DNA from: Arthrobacter pullicola
GTDB lineage: Bacteria > Actinomycetota > Actinomycetes > Actinomycetales > Micrococcaceae
Assembly: GCF_014836875.1 (NCBI RefSeq)
Contig: NZ_JACSQC010000001.1
Span: 496,001 to 560,000, forward strand
Length of the DNA stretch: 64,000 nucleotides
Reading direction: 5' to 3'
Shown here piece by piece: positions 53,223 through 61,417 of this stretch. The notes below the pieces were generated by a model. That model was not told the origin of the DNA. It saw nothing but the letters and a program-made list of their open reading frames with translations, and did not search any database. How positions within the stretch are numbered: the stretch's first letter is position 1; each line of letters begins with the position of its first letter. The position numbers and the translations under genes are program-made.

Positions 53223-55025
53223 TCAGCGGCGGTGGTGGACCTCCTGCAGCCCGTAGACCGGGGTGGGCAGACCCTCCATCCTGGCCTTCAGCTGCAGGGC
53301 CAGGAAGATGGAATAGTGCCGGCTTTGGTGCAGATTTCCGCCGTGAATCCAGAGGTTGTCCACGTTGGTGGGCTTCCACATGTTCCGCAGTTCCCCTTCC
53401 CACGGGCCGGGGTCCTTGGTGGTGTTGGAACCGTACCCCCAGCACTTACCCACCTGGTCCGCGGTTTCGGGGGAGATGAGGTCGGCCAGCCAGTTATTCA
53501 TCGATCCGTAGCCGGTGGCATAGACGATGATGTCCGCGTCCAGCTCGGTGCCGTCGTGAAGCACCGCGCCGCTGCCGGTGAGCTTGGCGACCTGTCCGTT
53601 CTTCAGCTTCACCCGCCCATCGATGATCAGCTGCGAGGCGCCGACGTCGATGTAGTAGCCGGAACCGCGCCTGAGGTACTTCAGGAACAGGCCGGACCCG
53701 TCGTCGCCGAAGTCGAGGTCAAAGCCGGCTTGGTGGAGCTGGTCGTAAAAGTCAGCGTCGTGTTCGGCGATCGTCTCGTAGATGGGGATCTGCGCGTCCG
53801 GGAGGATCCGGTAGGGCAGCGAGGCGAAGAGCATGTCCGCCTTCTCGGTGGTGGTTCCGGCGGCCATTGCGCGTTCCGAGTAGAGGTCTCCCAGCGCGAA
53901 CTCCATCAGCGAATCGCTGCGCACGATGTGGGTTGAGGAGCGTTGGAGCATTGTGACGTCGGCGCCGTGCTCCCAAAGATCGGCCGCGATGTCGTGGGCG
54001 GAGTTGTTTGACCCGATGATCAGGGCCTTCTTTCCGGACTGGTCGCCGCCGCCCGGGTACTGCGAGGAATGGTACTGCTCGCCCAGGAAGGCTTTAGCGC
54101 CGTCGAACTCCGGAATGTTCGGGTACCCGGAAACTCCCAGGGCGAACACCAGCTGCTGCGGGCGCAGTGTTACGTCCTCGCCGCGGCGACGGACCCGCAG
54201 TTCCCAGGTGCCGGCGTCGTCGTCGTACTGCGCGCCCAGGCACTCCGTGCCGGACCAGTAATCCAGCTCCATCAGCGCTGTGTAGTGCTCCAGCCAGTCG
54301 CCGATCTTGTCCTTGGGTGCGAAGACCGGCCAGTCATCGGGGAACTTGAGGTAGGGGAGGTGGTCGTACCAGACGGGGTCGTGCAGGGCGAGGGACTTGT
54401 AGCGCTTGCGCCAGGAATCACCGGCCCGCTCGTTCCGTTCAATCACGATCGTCGGGACGTTCTGCCGGCGCAGCCGGGCAGCCAGGCCGATTCCGCCCTG
54501 TCCGCCGCCCACGATCACGCAGTAGGGCTGCTCCTCGTAGCCAAGCCGCTCCTGGTGCTCCTGCTTTTCCTCGAGCCAGGACTTCCGCCCGCGGGTGATG
54601 GTGTGTTCCACGCCTTTGGGCCGGGTGGTCCCCTTCTGCTCCTCGTGGCCCTTGAGTTCCTGCATGGTGGTCAGCAGTGTCCAGGCTTTTCCGTTGCGCA
54701 GGCGGAGGTGCCCCCAACCCCGGGACAGCGCCGTTTCGAACGTAATCCAGGCTTCGGCAGCGCCCGCAGTGCCGCTGGCCGGTTCAGCCAAGGCCCATCC
54801 GGAAGGGGCGGTGTTGTCCAGGACGGCGTCGAGCATGTCCTTGATCTGGGCCCGGCCTTCCAAGGTCTTGAGGTTCCAGGTGAAGGAAACGAAGTCCCGC
54901 CACAGCCCGTCCTCCTCAAAGAGGTCCGCTGCGGCGGCGGTGTCCCTGTCTTGCAGGGCGGTGCCGAGTGCGGCGAGCCAGGATTCGACCTCCTGGTCCG
55001 GTGCCGTCATTGCAGAATCAGCCAT
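53223..55025 (-). CDS. NTF2-like domain fused to a flavin monooxygenase
   Basis: 600 residues from the ATG at 55025 with AAAGGAG upstream. Residues 10-125 read as an NTF2/SnoaL-like domain (LGTALQDRDTAAAADLFEED, LWRDFVSFTWNL). From 165 on it is a YUCCA/FMO-type enzyme: FAD motif GGGQGG (173-178), FMO fingerprint FLGEQYHSSQY, NADPH motif GSNNSAHD and ATGY. Such class B monooxygenases oxidise N, S or carbonyl groups. The frame is open upstream but no start fits better. Substrate unknown. Confidence 0.9.
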   Translation of the reverse strand: MADSAMTAPDQEVESWLAALGTALQDRDTAAAADLFEEDGLWRDFVSFTWNLKTLEGRAQIKDMLDAVLDNTAPSGWALAEPASGTAGAAEAWITFETALSRGWGHLRLRNGKAWTLLTTMQELKGHEEQKGTTRPKGVEHTITRGRKSWLEEKQEHQERLGYEEQPYCVIVGGGQGGIGLAARLRRQNVPTIVIERNERAGDSWRKRYKSLALHDPVWYDHLPYLKFPDDWPVFAPKDKIGDWLEHYTALMELDYWSGTECLGAQYDDDAGTWELRVRRRGEDVTLRPQQLVFALGVSGYPNIPEFDGAKAFLGEQYHSSQYPGGGDQSGKKALIIGSNNSAHDIAADLWEHGADVTMLQRSSTHIVRSDSLMEFALGDLYSERAMAAGTTTEKADMLFASLPYRILPDAQIPIYETIAEHDADFYDQLHQAGFDLDFGDDGSGLFLKYLRRGSGYYIDVGASQLIIDGRVKLKNGQVAKLTGSGAVLHDGTELDADIIVYATGYGSMNNWLADLISPETADQVGKCWGYGSNTTKDPGPWEGELRNMWKPTNVDNLWIHGGNLHQSRHYSIFLALQLKARMEGLPTPVYGLQEVHHRR

Positions 55026-55193
55026 ATCCACTCCTTTGTGGGTTCGGTCCTTCGGGGTGCGGTGCGCCGCCATGCCGCTCCCAGTAAACGCGCCGCGGGC
55101 CCGCTGCGGTAGGGATGATGGCCCGAATCGGCGGATCGAAGAGGCCGGTACCGCGGGGTTAGGGTGGAAGGAGTCCAACCTGAAGGAGAAACT

Positions 55194-55493
55194 GTGGCAT
55201 CCCTGCTGACCCCGCTCATCACGTCCGCCGGTCTGATCGGCGGCTACAAGACCGCCCGCGACACCGGCAACCGGCAGCTTGGCGGAGCAGTGCTGGCCGC
55301 TGCGGGTGCGGCGGCGTTCGCCCTGTGGAAGCGCGACGCCGGCACCGGGACCGCCGTCGCCCTCACCTCCACCTATGTTGCCGCCTTCGGCCTGTCCCAT
55401 CCGCTGGCCAAGAAGCTGGGTGCCTGGCCTGCGGTGTACACGGTCACTGCGGCCACCGCTGCTGCCTCGCTGGTGTTCGGGCGGCGGAAGTAG
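55194..55493 (+). CDS. Small membrane protein of unknown function
   Basis: 99 residues from a GTG at 55194 with AAGGAG eight bases upstream. Three to four short hydrophobic segments (LLTPLITSAGLIGGY, GGAVLAAAGAAAFALW, ALTSTYVAAFGLSHPLA, AVYTVTAATAAASLVF). No family recognised. It stands divergent from the FMO gene and is 50 bp before the DUF2945 gene. Confidence 0.65.
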   Translation: MASLLTPLITSAGLIGGYKTARDTGNRQLGGAVLAAAGAAAFALWKRDAGTGTAVALTSTYVAAFGLSHPLAKKLGAWPAVYTVTAATAAASLVFGRRK

Positions 55494-55543
55494 CGTTGCC
55501 GGCGGCTTTCACTGCGGAACTTTCACTGAGGAAAGGGGCAGGT

Positions 55544-55759
55544 ATGCCTGAACACTTCTCTGTGGGGGACCACGTTTCGTGGAACTCCGAAGCCGGCCGG
55601 GTCTCGGGCCGGATCATCAGGGTGCACACGTCGGACTTCGACTACAAGGGGCACACCCACCGGGCTTCCCCGGAGGAGCCGCAGTACGAGATCCAGAGCG
55701 ACAAGACAGACCATGTTGCCGCTCACAAGGGCAGTGCACTCCGCCTCCTCAAGGAGTGA
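55544..55759 (+). CDS. DUF2945/hypervirulence-associated TUDOR-like protein
   Basis: 71 residues, ATG 55544 with GGAAAGGGG upstream. The pattern FSVGDHVSWNSEAGRVSGRI, TRASPEEPQYEIQSDKT-like segment and HVAAHKGSALRLL marks the DUF2945 family, a small beta-barrel found in bacteria and fungi. Function unknown. It overlaps or abuts the DUF488 gene, suggesting one operon. Confidence 0.8.
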   Translation: MPEHFSVGDHVSWNSEAGRVSGRIIRVHTSDFDYKGHTHRASPEEPQYEIQSDKTDHVAAHKGSALRLLKE

Positions 55760-55764
55760 GCGCC

Positions 55765-56301
55765 GTGGGAAAGCCGCCAATCTTCACCATCGGACATTCC
55801 AACCGGCCACTGGATGAGTTTCTGGAGCTCCTTCAGGAGAGCGCTATTGAGCAGGTGGCTGACGTCCGGAAGCTGCCGGGCTCCAAGAAATACCCGCAGT
55901 TCAACAACGATGCCCTCGAAGTGTCCCTGGCGGAACACGGCATCAAGCTGATCCGGCTGGAAGCGCTGACCGGCCGCCGTCCGGTCAACAAGGACGTACC
56001 GTTCGAGGTGAACGCCTGGTGGGAGAACCGGAGCTTCCACAACTACGCGGACCACGCGCTCTCCGCGGAGTTCCGTGAGGCGCTCGCGGCTCTGCTCGGC
56101 ACATCAGCGTCGTCCCGGACGGCGCTGATGTGCTCGGAGGCGGTGTGGTGGCGGTGCCACCGGCGGATTATTGCCGATCACCTTCTGGTCCGGGACGCAG
56201 AGGTCTGCCATATCCTCGGCAAGGGCCAGGTGAAACCGGCCGAGCTGAGCGCCGGTGCCGTGGTTGACGCAGATCGAGGGCTTACTTATCCGGCCCTCTG
56301 A
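55765..56301 (+). CDS. DUF488 family protein
   Basis: 178 residues from the GTG at 55765 (AAGGAG eight bases upstream; a GTG three codons earlier overlaps the previous stop and is an alternative). The family hallmarks are FTIGHSNRPLDEF, VADVRKLPGSKKYPQFN and the C-terminal CSEAVWWRCHRR pair of Cys/His residues. DUF488 proteins are soluble and uncharacterised, with a possible nucleic-acid or redox role. Probably cotranscribed with DUF2945. Confidence 0.87.
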   Translation: MGKPPIFTIGHSNRPLDEFLELLQESAIEQVADVRKLPGSKKYPQFNNDALEVSLAEHGIKLIRLEALTGRRPVNKDVPFEVNAWWENRSFHNYADHALSAEFREALAALLGTSASSRTALMCSEAVWWRCHRRIIADHLLVRDAEVCHILGKGQVKPAELSAGAVVDADRGLTYPAL

Positions 56302-56356
56302 GCCCAAAGCCGTGATTTTTTGGGACGGCATCAGCCTTTGGCACCGGGTCAGGCCG

Positions 56357-56815
56357 TCAGGCCGGAAGCGCCAGGTGCAGGACCGGGTAGGGGCGGCCGT
56401 CGCCGTCGAGTTCGCTGCGGCCCACCTGCACGAACCCGCGGCTCAGATAGAACCCGAGGGCTCCTTCATTTTGTTCGTTGACATCGAGCCGGGTAACTCC
56501 GTAGCTGGCGATGGCCTCGGAGAGCAGGGCCGAACCAACACCCTGTCCCCGGGCCGGATCGGAGACAAACAGCATCTCCAACGTCCCTTCCGAAACACCT
56601 GCGAAACCCAGCACATGAGACCCGCGCTCAGCAACAATGAGCGTCACCGCCGGGAAATACGCCGAGGCCAGGTTTCCTTCAATCCGTTCAAAGTCGGATT
56701 CCGCCAGGAAATCGTGGGTTGCCCTCACCGCGCTGCGCCAGATCTCGACCAGGCGTGGGTACTCGGGCGTCCCGTGGCTAGGACGAATCGTCAGCTGCTG
56801 CTCCGTCTCATTCAT
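56357..56815 (-). CDS. GNAT-family acetyltransferase
   Basis: 152 residues with the acetyl-CoA loop RGQGVGSALLSEAI and the C-terminal GFYLSRGFVQVGRSELD, typical of YjaB/PhnO-like GNAT enzymes. Start ATG 56815. The acceptor is unknown. Lies 56 bases from the end of the LLM gene on the same strand. Confidence 0.88.
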   Translation of the reverse strand: MNETEQQLTIRPSHGTPEYPRLVEIWRSAVRATHDFLAESDFERIEGNLASAYFPAVTLIVAERGSHVLGFAGVSEGTLEMLFVSDPARGQGVGSALLSEAIASYGVTRLDVNEQNEGALGFYLSRGFVQVGRSELDGDGRPYPVLHLALPA

Positions 56816-56871
56816 GGACCCATTTTCTCACTGCAGCTCCCACGGTGCTTCCAGGCCGCTGAGGGCGCCGC

Positions 56872-57891
56872 TTACCGCCAGCCGGCGTCGGGAGCCACCA
56901 GCTTCACGATGTTCTCCAGCAGTGCCGCGTTGTAGTCAACACCCAGCTGGTTGGGCACGGTGACCAGCACGGTGTCGGCTTCGCGGACCGCGGCGTCGGC
57001 GGCCAGCTCCTGCGCGATGACATCCGGCTCTCCGACGTAACTGCGGCCAAACCGGGCCAGCCCGCCGTCGAGCCGGCCCACCTGGTCGCGGCTCTCGGCC
57101 TGCGCCCGCAGCCCGAAGTAGCGGCGGTCGGCGTCGGAGACCAGCGGAATGATGCTGCGGCTGACGGAAACGCGCGGCGTGCCCGGGTGGCCGGCGTCGG
57201 CCCAGGCCTGGCGGTAAACCTGGATCTGCTCTGCCTGCAGCTCGTCGAACGGAACACCGGTGTCCTCGGTCAGCAGGGTGGAGCTCATCAGGTTCATGCC
57301 CTGCTCGCCGGTCCATTTCGCCGTCGCCCGTGTCCCGGAGCCCCACCAGATGCGCTCGCTGAGCCCGGGCGACTGAGGTTCGATCGCGAGCAGGCCGCTG
57401 GACCCGGTCATCTCCGGGTTGGCCGGCGCGATGCCGTGTCCGGCGATCGCGGCACGGAAGACGGCCGTGTGGCGGCGGGCGAGGTCGGCGTCGGACTCGC
57501 CCTCGGCCGGAACATAGCCGAAAGACTCGGCCCCGCGCAGGGCGGGTTCGGGGGATCCCCGGCTGATGCCGAGCTGCAGCCTGCCGCCGCTGATCAGGTC
57601 CGTGCCGGCCGCTTCCTCAGCCATATAAAGCGGATTCTCGTAACGCATGTCGATGACGCCGGTGCCGAGTTCAATCCGGCTGGTGCGCGCCGCCATCGCA
57701 GCCAGCAGCGGGAACGGAGAGGCCTGCTGCGGGGCGAAGTGGTGGACCCGGACGAAGGCGCCGTCGGCCCCGACGTCCTCCGCGGCGACGGCCAGCTCAA
57801 TTGCCTGCAGCAGCGCCTCCCGGGCGGTCGGCGTCAGGGAGCCCGGAACATCGCGGTAATGGCCGAAGGAAAGGAAGCCAATTTTCTTCAT
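56872..57891 (-). CDS. LLM-class flavin-dependent oxidoreductase
   Basis: 339 residues from the ATG at 57891 (MKKIGFLSFGHYRDVPGS). The luciferase-like pattern is clear: DGAFVRVHHFAPQQASPFPLL, IELGTGVIDMRYENPLYMAE and GGRLQLGISRGSPE. It uses FMNH2 or F420. No reductase partner is next to it, although a flavin reductase-like gene lies at 49044. The frame is open upstream but without a ribosome site. Confidence 0.87.
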   Translation of the reverse strand: MKKIGFLSFGHYRDVPGSLTPTAREALLQAIELAVAAEDVGADGAFVRVHHFAPQQASPFPLLAAMAARTSRIELGTGVIDMRYENPLYMAEEAAGTDLISGGRLQLGISRGSPEPALRGAESFGYVPAEGESDADLARRHTAVFRAAIAGHGIAPANPEMTGSSGLLAIEPQSPGLSERIWWGSGTRATAKWTGEQGMNLMSSTLLTEDTGVPFDELQAEQIQVYRQAWADAGHPGTPRVSVSRSIIPLVSDADRRYFGLRAQAESRDQVGRLDGGLARFGRSYVGEPDVIAQELAADAAVREADTVLVTVPNQLGVDYNAALLENIVKLVAPDAGWR

Positions 57892-57991
57892 ATCTGCAAC
57901 AGCGCCCTGGCCGGGACGGATATTCCGCCGCGGCTCCGGCCATGCGGCAACCCCTGTTTCCCGGGCCGCCCCGGGGCTAGACTCGCGGACC

Positions 57992-58348
57992 ATGGCACAC
58001 GAACTCGTGGCACTTGAAACCGAGGGCTGGCACGCCCTTTCCACCGGACCGGAAGAGGCCACCGCGTTTTATGACCGGGTGCTGGCACGGGAGCCCGTGA
58101 TTATGCTGACCAACGGGCTGCGGATTACCGACCGGAGCCAGATCATCGCGTCCATGGGCGGTCCGCCGTGGACCAGTTTCGAGATTATCGAACCGCTGGA
58201 GACCTATCTGGGGCCCGACGTCGGATTCCTCACCTACAAGGTGCGGGCGGACCGGGACGGCACGCCGTACACCGCGCTGCTCAGCAGCGTCTATGCCAGG
58301 GAGGACGGCGAGTGGAAGCTGGCCCTGCACCAGCACACGCCGTACTGA
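57992..58348 (+). CDS. DUF4440/SnoaL-like protein
   Basis: 118 residues with an NTF2-like fold: LVALETEGWHALSTGPEEATAFYDRVL at the start and the ending AREDGEWKLALHQHTPY. Function unknown; members degrade or bind small molecules. Its last ten codons reappear downstream at 59072 and, less exactly, at 60346, which makes this gene's 3' end the likely target site of two insertions. Confidence 0.85.
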   Translation: MAHELVALETEGWHALSTGPEEATAFYDRVLAREPVIMLTNGLRITDRSQIIASMGGPPWTSFEIIEPLETYLGPDVGFLTYKVRADRDGTPYTALLSSVYAREDGEWKLALHQHTPY

Positions 58349-58359
58349 GGTTGAGCCTT

Positions 58360-58956
58360 CTAGTGCTGCTCCGCGGGCTGGGCATGAAGACTCTCATCGG
58401 CAGGACCGAAAGAGGCCCGGGAGAAGGAAACGGTGAGTCCCGCCCGTTCCGGTGCTGCGACGTAGAGGCCGGCCCTGGTGGAACCGGTGATGTCCAGATG
58501 CGCCACCCGGATGGTCCGCCAGGGCGCCTTTTCACTGCGTGCTCGAAGGACCACCGAGTTCCCCGTCCAGCTGGCACGGATGGTTACGTTGGTGTGGGCC
58601 CATTCCGGCACGGGGCTGAGGGACCAGTCGGAGTATTCACGCGTCACGACGGCACCCACATGAGGTTCACCGTCGGTGATTTCGACGCCCGCCTTGATCC
58701 AGTTGGACTCATCGGTGCGGATCATGAGGCCGGCTTGGTCATAAAGACTGTCGTAGGAGGTTTTGAACGTGACTTCCAGGGCGCCGTCTCCAGTGACGGG
58801 AGCAAGGAGGGCGTGCCCTGAATCCCGCTGGAAACCGTAGTACGTCTTTTCCCAGTAGTCGCTGCCCTGGACTGCCTCAACCAGGAGATTGCCGCCGTCG
58901 GCTTCGCTGCTGACAGGCGGATGCGTCCATGTGGCCTGGTCCAAAAACTCCTGCAT
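58360..58956 (-). CDS. DUF1349 (concanavalin-like) protein
   Basis: 198 residues from the ATG at 58956, with a GGCAGG site upstream. The DUF1349 pattern is plain: DYWEKTYYGFQRDSGHALLAP, YDQAGLMIRTDESNWIKAGVE, DWSLSPVPEW and RAGLYVAAPERAGLTVSFS. The fold is a beta-sandwich like GH16 lectin-type domains; some relatives bind sugars. It lies between two copies of the DUF4440 3' end and has somewhat lower GC than the flanks. Confidence 0.87.
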   Translation of the reverse strand: MQEFLDQATWTHPPVSSEADGGNLLVEAVQGSDYWEKTYYGFQRDSGHALLAPVTGDGALEVTFKTSYDSLYDQAGLMIRTDESNWIKAGVEITDGEPHVGAVVTREYSDWSLSPVPEWAHTNVTIRASWTGNSVVLRARSEKAPWRTIRVAHLDITGSTRAGLYVAAPERAGLTVSFSRASFGPADESLHAQPAEQH

Positions 58957-59071
58957 AGTCCTGCCCTGTCCCCTCGGTGTGGTTCCTCTAGGTGTTGATC
59001 TGTACATCAAAGTATCGATGACAAGGTTCGGCAGCATGAAGAGTCAACCAGCGTGACACTCCCATTTTTAT

Positions 59072-59104
59072 AAACTCGCGCTGCACCAGCACACGCCGTA
59101 TTGA
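59072..59104 (+). pseudogene. Relic of a DUF4440-like 3' end
   Basis: The reading KLALHQHTPY and stop repeats the last ten codons of the gene ending at 58348. Four codons differ only at synonymous third positions (AAA, CTC, GCG, TAT), and the central 20 bp (59081-59100) are identical to 58325-58344. The synonymous drift shows that it was once coding. Upstream of 59072 the similarity ends abruptly in AT-rich sequence. Confidence 0.75.
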
Positions 59105-59181
59105 AATCCGGTCAAAAGGTGCGGGGATTTGAGTCCGCGTAGAAGGTGGACGGCGGAATCCGCGCCGTCCACCTCATCACG

Positions 59182-60273
59182 TCAGAGGTAGCTGTGGACA
59201 CTCTTTCGAAGCGCTTCGGCATGGTTGTAGATCTCGTCCAGCGAGTTGATCGGCATCCGGGTTTCCACCTTGTCTTCGTCGAAGATACCCACGTACTTCT
59301 GGCTTCGGTTGAAGTGAAGCCGGGCTATGGGCTTCCGGTTATTGTCATCAAGAAGCACAGCGAAGTACGTCTTTGCATCTCGCTGTGTTACCCGGGAAGG
59401 GGCTACTTCGCTACAGACAATTGCGCGCACGATTTGGAAACCTTCGAGTTCCTCAAGGGTCGTCTCGATTCCGTCATTGTCCGCTAGATCCTTCTCCACC
59501 TCGGGTTCGCTCGTCAGCGCGGCAGCTGACTGTTCTGCATTAGCAGTCTGAAGTGTGTCCGTCCCCAAAGCCGTTTTCAGCCTGCCATTTACCTGGTCGT
59601 TGAGGAACTGCTTAGCGGCTTTGATGACTAGGGGAGTGAACTGCTCTCGAACCTTTTGCGTGACCGCTCCCTCATATACGCGAGAGGTGAAGTACTTGAT
59701 CCAATCGTCATCCGGCTCTTTGAACTGGGCGGCAATGATGCGCTTAATTTGGCCGATGTACTTCAACTCACCCGCCGCGTTGATGACCGAATCGAGGTCG
59801 AAGACATCTTTGGACAGCTTCTGCAATTCCGGTATAAGAGTCTCATCGATGTCGTTGAGGTCAAGTACGAGGAAAGGCTTCGCATCCATCCGGTTGGGTG
59901 CATCCAGATCAGTGAAGAACTGGTAGTGCTCACCGTTGGTCAGGATGGCGATTCGCGCGTTGGTTACGGCGAAGTAGCGGTAGAGCTGAGAAGCGTGCTC
60001 TATCTTGACGGGTTCCTTCGATTTCTTGCACTCGATAAGAATCTGAACTTCACCGTTATGCACAATGGCGTAGTCGACTTTTTCGCCTTTTTTTACGCCA
60101 ACATCGGCGGTGAACTCGGGGACTACCTCTAAGGGGTTGAACACGTCGTAGCCAAGAATCGTGGATATGAACGGCATAATGAACGCGTTCTTCGTTGCCT
60201 CTTCAGTCTCGATTGAGGCCCGCTGTTGCCGTACTTTTGCGGCCAATGCGAGCAGGCGTTCTGCGAAATCCAT
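59182..60273 (-). CDS. Stand-alone HsdR-N-type PD-(D/E)xK nuclease-fold protein
   Basis: 363 residues matching the N-terminal nuclease domain of type I restriction subunits: ATKNAFIMPFISTILGYDVF, Asp67 (KVDYAIV), Glu81-Cys-Lys83 (IECKK), and the conserved QLYRYFAVTNARIAILTNG. There is no helicase, and no HsdM or HsdS nearby. The C-terminal 150 residues include VRAIVCSEVAPSRV and LHFNRSQKYVGIFD, seen in similar phage and defence proteins. GC is about 50 percent, well below the neighbours, so it is an import. Possibly a single-gene defence factor. Confidence 0.82.
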   Translation of the reverse strand: MDFAERLLALAAKVRQQRASIETEEATKNAFIMPFISTILGYDVFNPLEVVPEFTADVGVKKGEKVDYAIVHNGEVQILIECKKSKEPVKIEHASQLYRYFAVTNARIAILTNGEHYQFFTDLDAPNRMDAKPFLVLDLNDIDETLIPELQKLSKDVFDLDSVINAAGELKYIGQIKRIIAAQFKEPDDDWIKYFTSRVYEGAVTQKVREQFTPLVIKAAKQFLNDQVNGRLKTALGTDTLQTANAEQSAAALTSEPEVEKDLADNDGIETTLEELEGFQIVRAIVCSEVAPSRVTQRDAKTYFAVLLDDNNRKPIARLHFNRSQKYVGIFDEDKVETRMPINSLDEIYNHAEALRKSVHSYL

Positions 60274-60345
60274 GGTTCCCCCATTTTTTGAAAGCTTTTT
60301 GAAAGTCTATCCCTGCGGTCTGACACTTGCATGTTCATAACCCGG

Positions 60346-60369
60346 CACCTTCACCAGGGCCCGTACTGA
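60346..60369 (+). pseudogene. Second, weaker relic of a DUF4440-like 3' end
   Basis: The reading HLHQGPY and stop resembles the LHQHTPY ending of the DUF4440 gene. At DNA level CACCAG, then CCGTACTGAGATACGG aligns with CCGTATTGAAATCCGG at 59095-59110 (three mismatches). It marks the far end of the low-GC nuclease gene. A GGCCGC/GCGGCC hairpin follows at 60375. Confidence 0.4.
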
Positions 60370-60374
60370 GATAC

Positions 60375-60392
60375 GGCCGCCCTACAGCGGCC
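60375..60392. terminator. Hairpin between relic and IclR gene
   Basis: GGCCGC and GCGGCC form a perfect 6-bp stem with a 6-base loop, lying between converging transcription from the left and the IclR stop at 60410. Confidence 0.5.
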
Positions 60393-60409
60393 CGGAACGG
60401 TGAGCCCGA

Positions 60410-61276
60410 TCACAGCGGGTGATCCTTTCGGTGCTGCTCCAGGAACTCCATGGAGTTCCTGGAGGAATGCACCAAAGCGCGGTATTTGCCGCCGCCCGCT
60501 GACTCGGGGCCGCCCGGCGGCAGATACGCGGCCTGCAGCGCTGCCGAAATCTGGCGGGCGGCGTCCTTGAGTAGACGGACCGTGGGAAGCGCCGGAGCGG
60601 AGTCATTCGGAACCACCACACTGATGGCGGCAACAACTGATTCCTTCAATCCGTAGACCGGAACGGCAATTCCCCGGGCAGCGGGATGAATGAAGCCGCT
60701 GCCCACTGCGTGGCCCTGTTCGCGGATCTGGGCGAGCAAACGCCGGAGGTGAGCCGGGCTCTGGACCGTATCTTCGGTGTATTTCACCAGCCCGGAGGTC
60801 AGAACCTCGGCCTGGAAACTGCCGGGAGCGTGTGCCAGCAGAACCAGCCCGCTGGAGGAGGCATGAAGCGGCAGCCGGCCGCCGATCAGGGTCACGTTGA
60901 CGACGGCATTCCGGGTCGACAGCCGTTCCAGGAACAGCACTTCATGGCCCTGCAGGATGCCCAGCTGGGCGTGCTGCCGAACAGAAAAATGGATGTCCTG
61001 CAGGTAGGGCATGGCTATTTCCCGCAGACCCAGGGCGCCCGGCGTGCGGCAGGCGATCTCCCACAGGCGCACACCTATGCGGTAGGTCTTATCCCGTTCC
61101 CGTTCCAGCAGGCCAAACTGCTCAAGTTCCGCCACCACCCGGTGGGTCGTTGCCAGCGGCAGGCCGCTCCGCTGCGACAACTGGGACACGGTGAGAAAGG
61201 CCGAGTCCACGTCGAAGGTACCCAGAATCTGCATAATCCGGCTGAGCGCGGACCTCCCGGCAGAAGCGTTGGCCAT
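60410..61276 (-). CDS. IclR-family regulator of the P450 cluster
   Basis: 288 residues: winged helix (LTVSQLSQRSGLPLATTHRVV, with a break) then an IclR effector domain (GHEVLFLERLSTRNAVVNV, LHASSSGLVLLAHA, GIAVPVYGLKESVVAAISV). Start ATG 61276 with AAAGGAAA. It is divergent from the binding-protein/P450 genes and most likely regulates them; IclR proteins often sense aromatic acids. Confidence 0.88.
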   Translation of the reverse strand: MANASAGRSALSRIMQILGTFDVDSAFLTVSQLSQRSGLPLATTHRVVAELEQFGLLERERDKTYRIGVRLWEIACRTPGALGLREIAMPYLQDIHFSVRQHAQLGILQGHEVLFLERLSTRNAVVNVTLIGGRLPLHASSSGLVLLAHAPGSFQAEVLTSGLVKYTEDTVQSPAHLRRLLAQIREQGHAVGSGFIHPAARGIAVPVYGLKESVVAAISVVVPNDSAPALPTVRLLKDAARQISAALQAAYLPPGGPESAGGGKYRALVHSSRNSMEFLEQHRKDHPL

Positions 61277-61417
61277 ATTTTCCTTTCAACGGAAACGAGC
61301 TGGAGCCTGAATTGTGACACATCCCATACTCAGTGCAACGGAGTCGGGCCGGTGAAGATCCGATTCCAGCCAGAGCTTTGCATCCGGCGCAATGAGGCGC
61401 CCTTTGGGAGGAAAACC

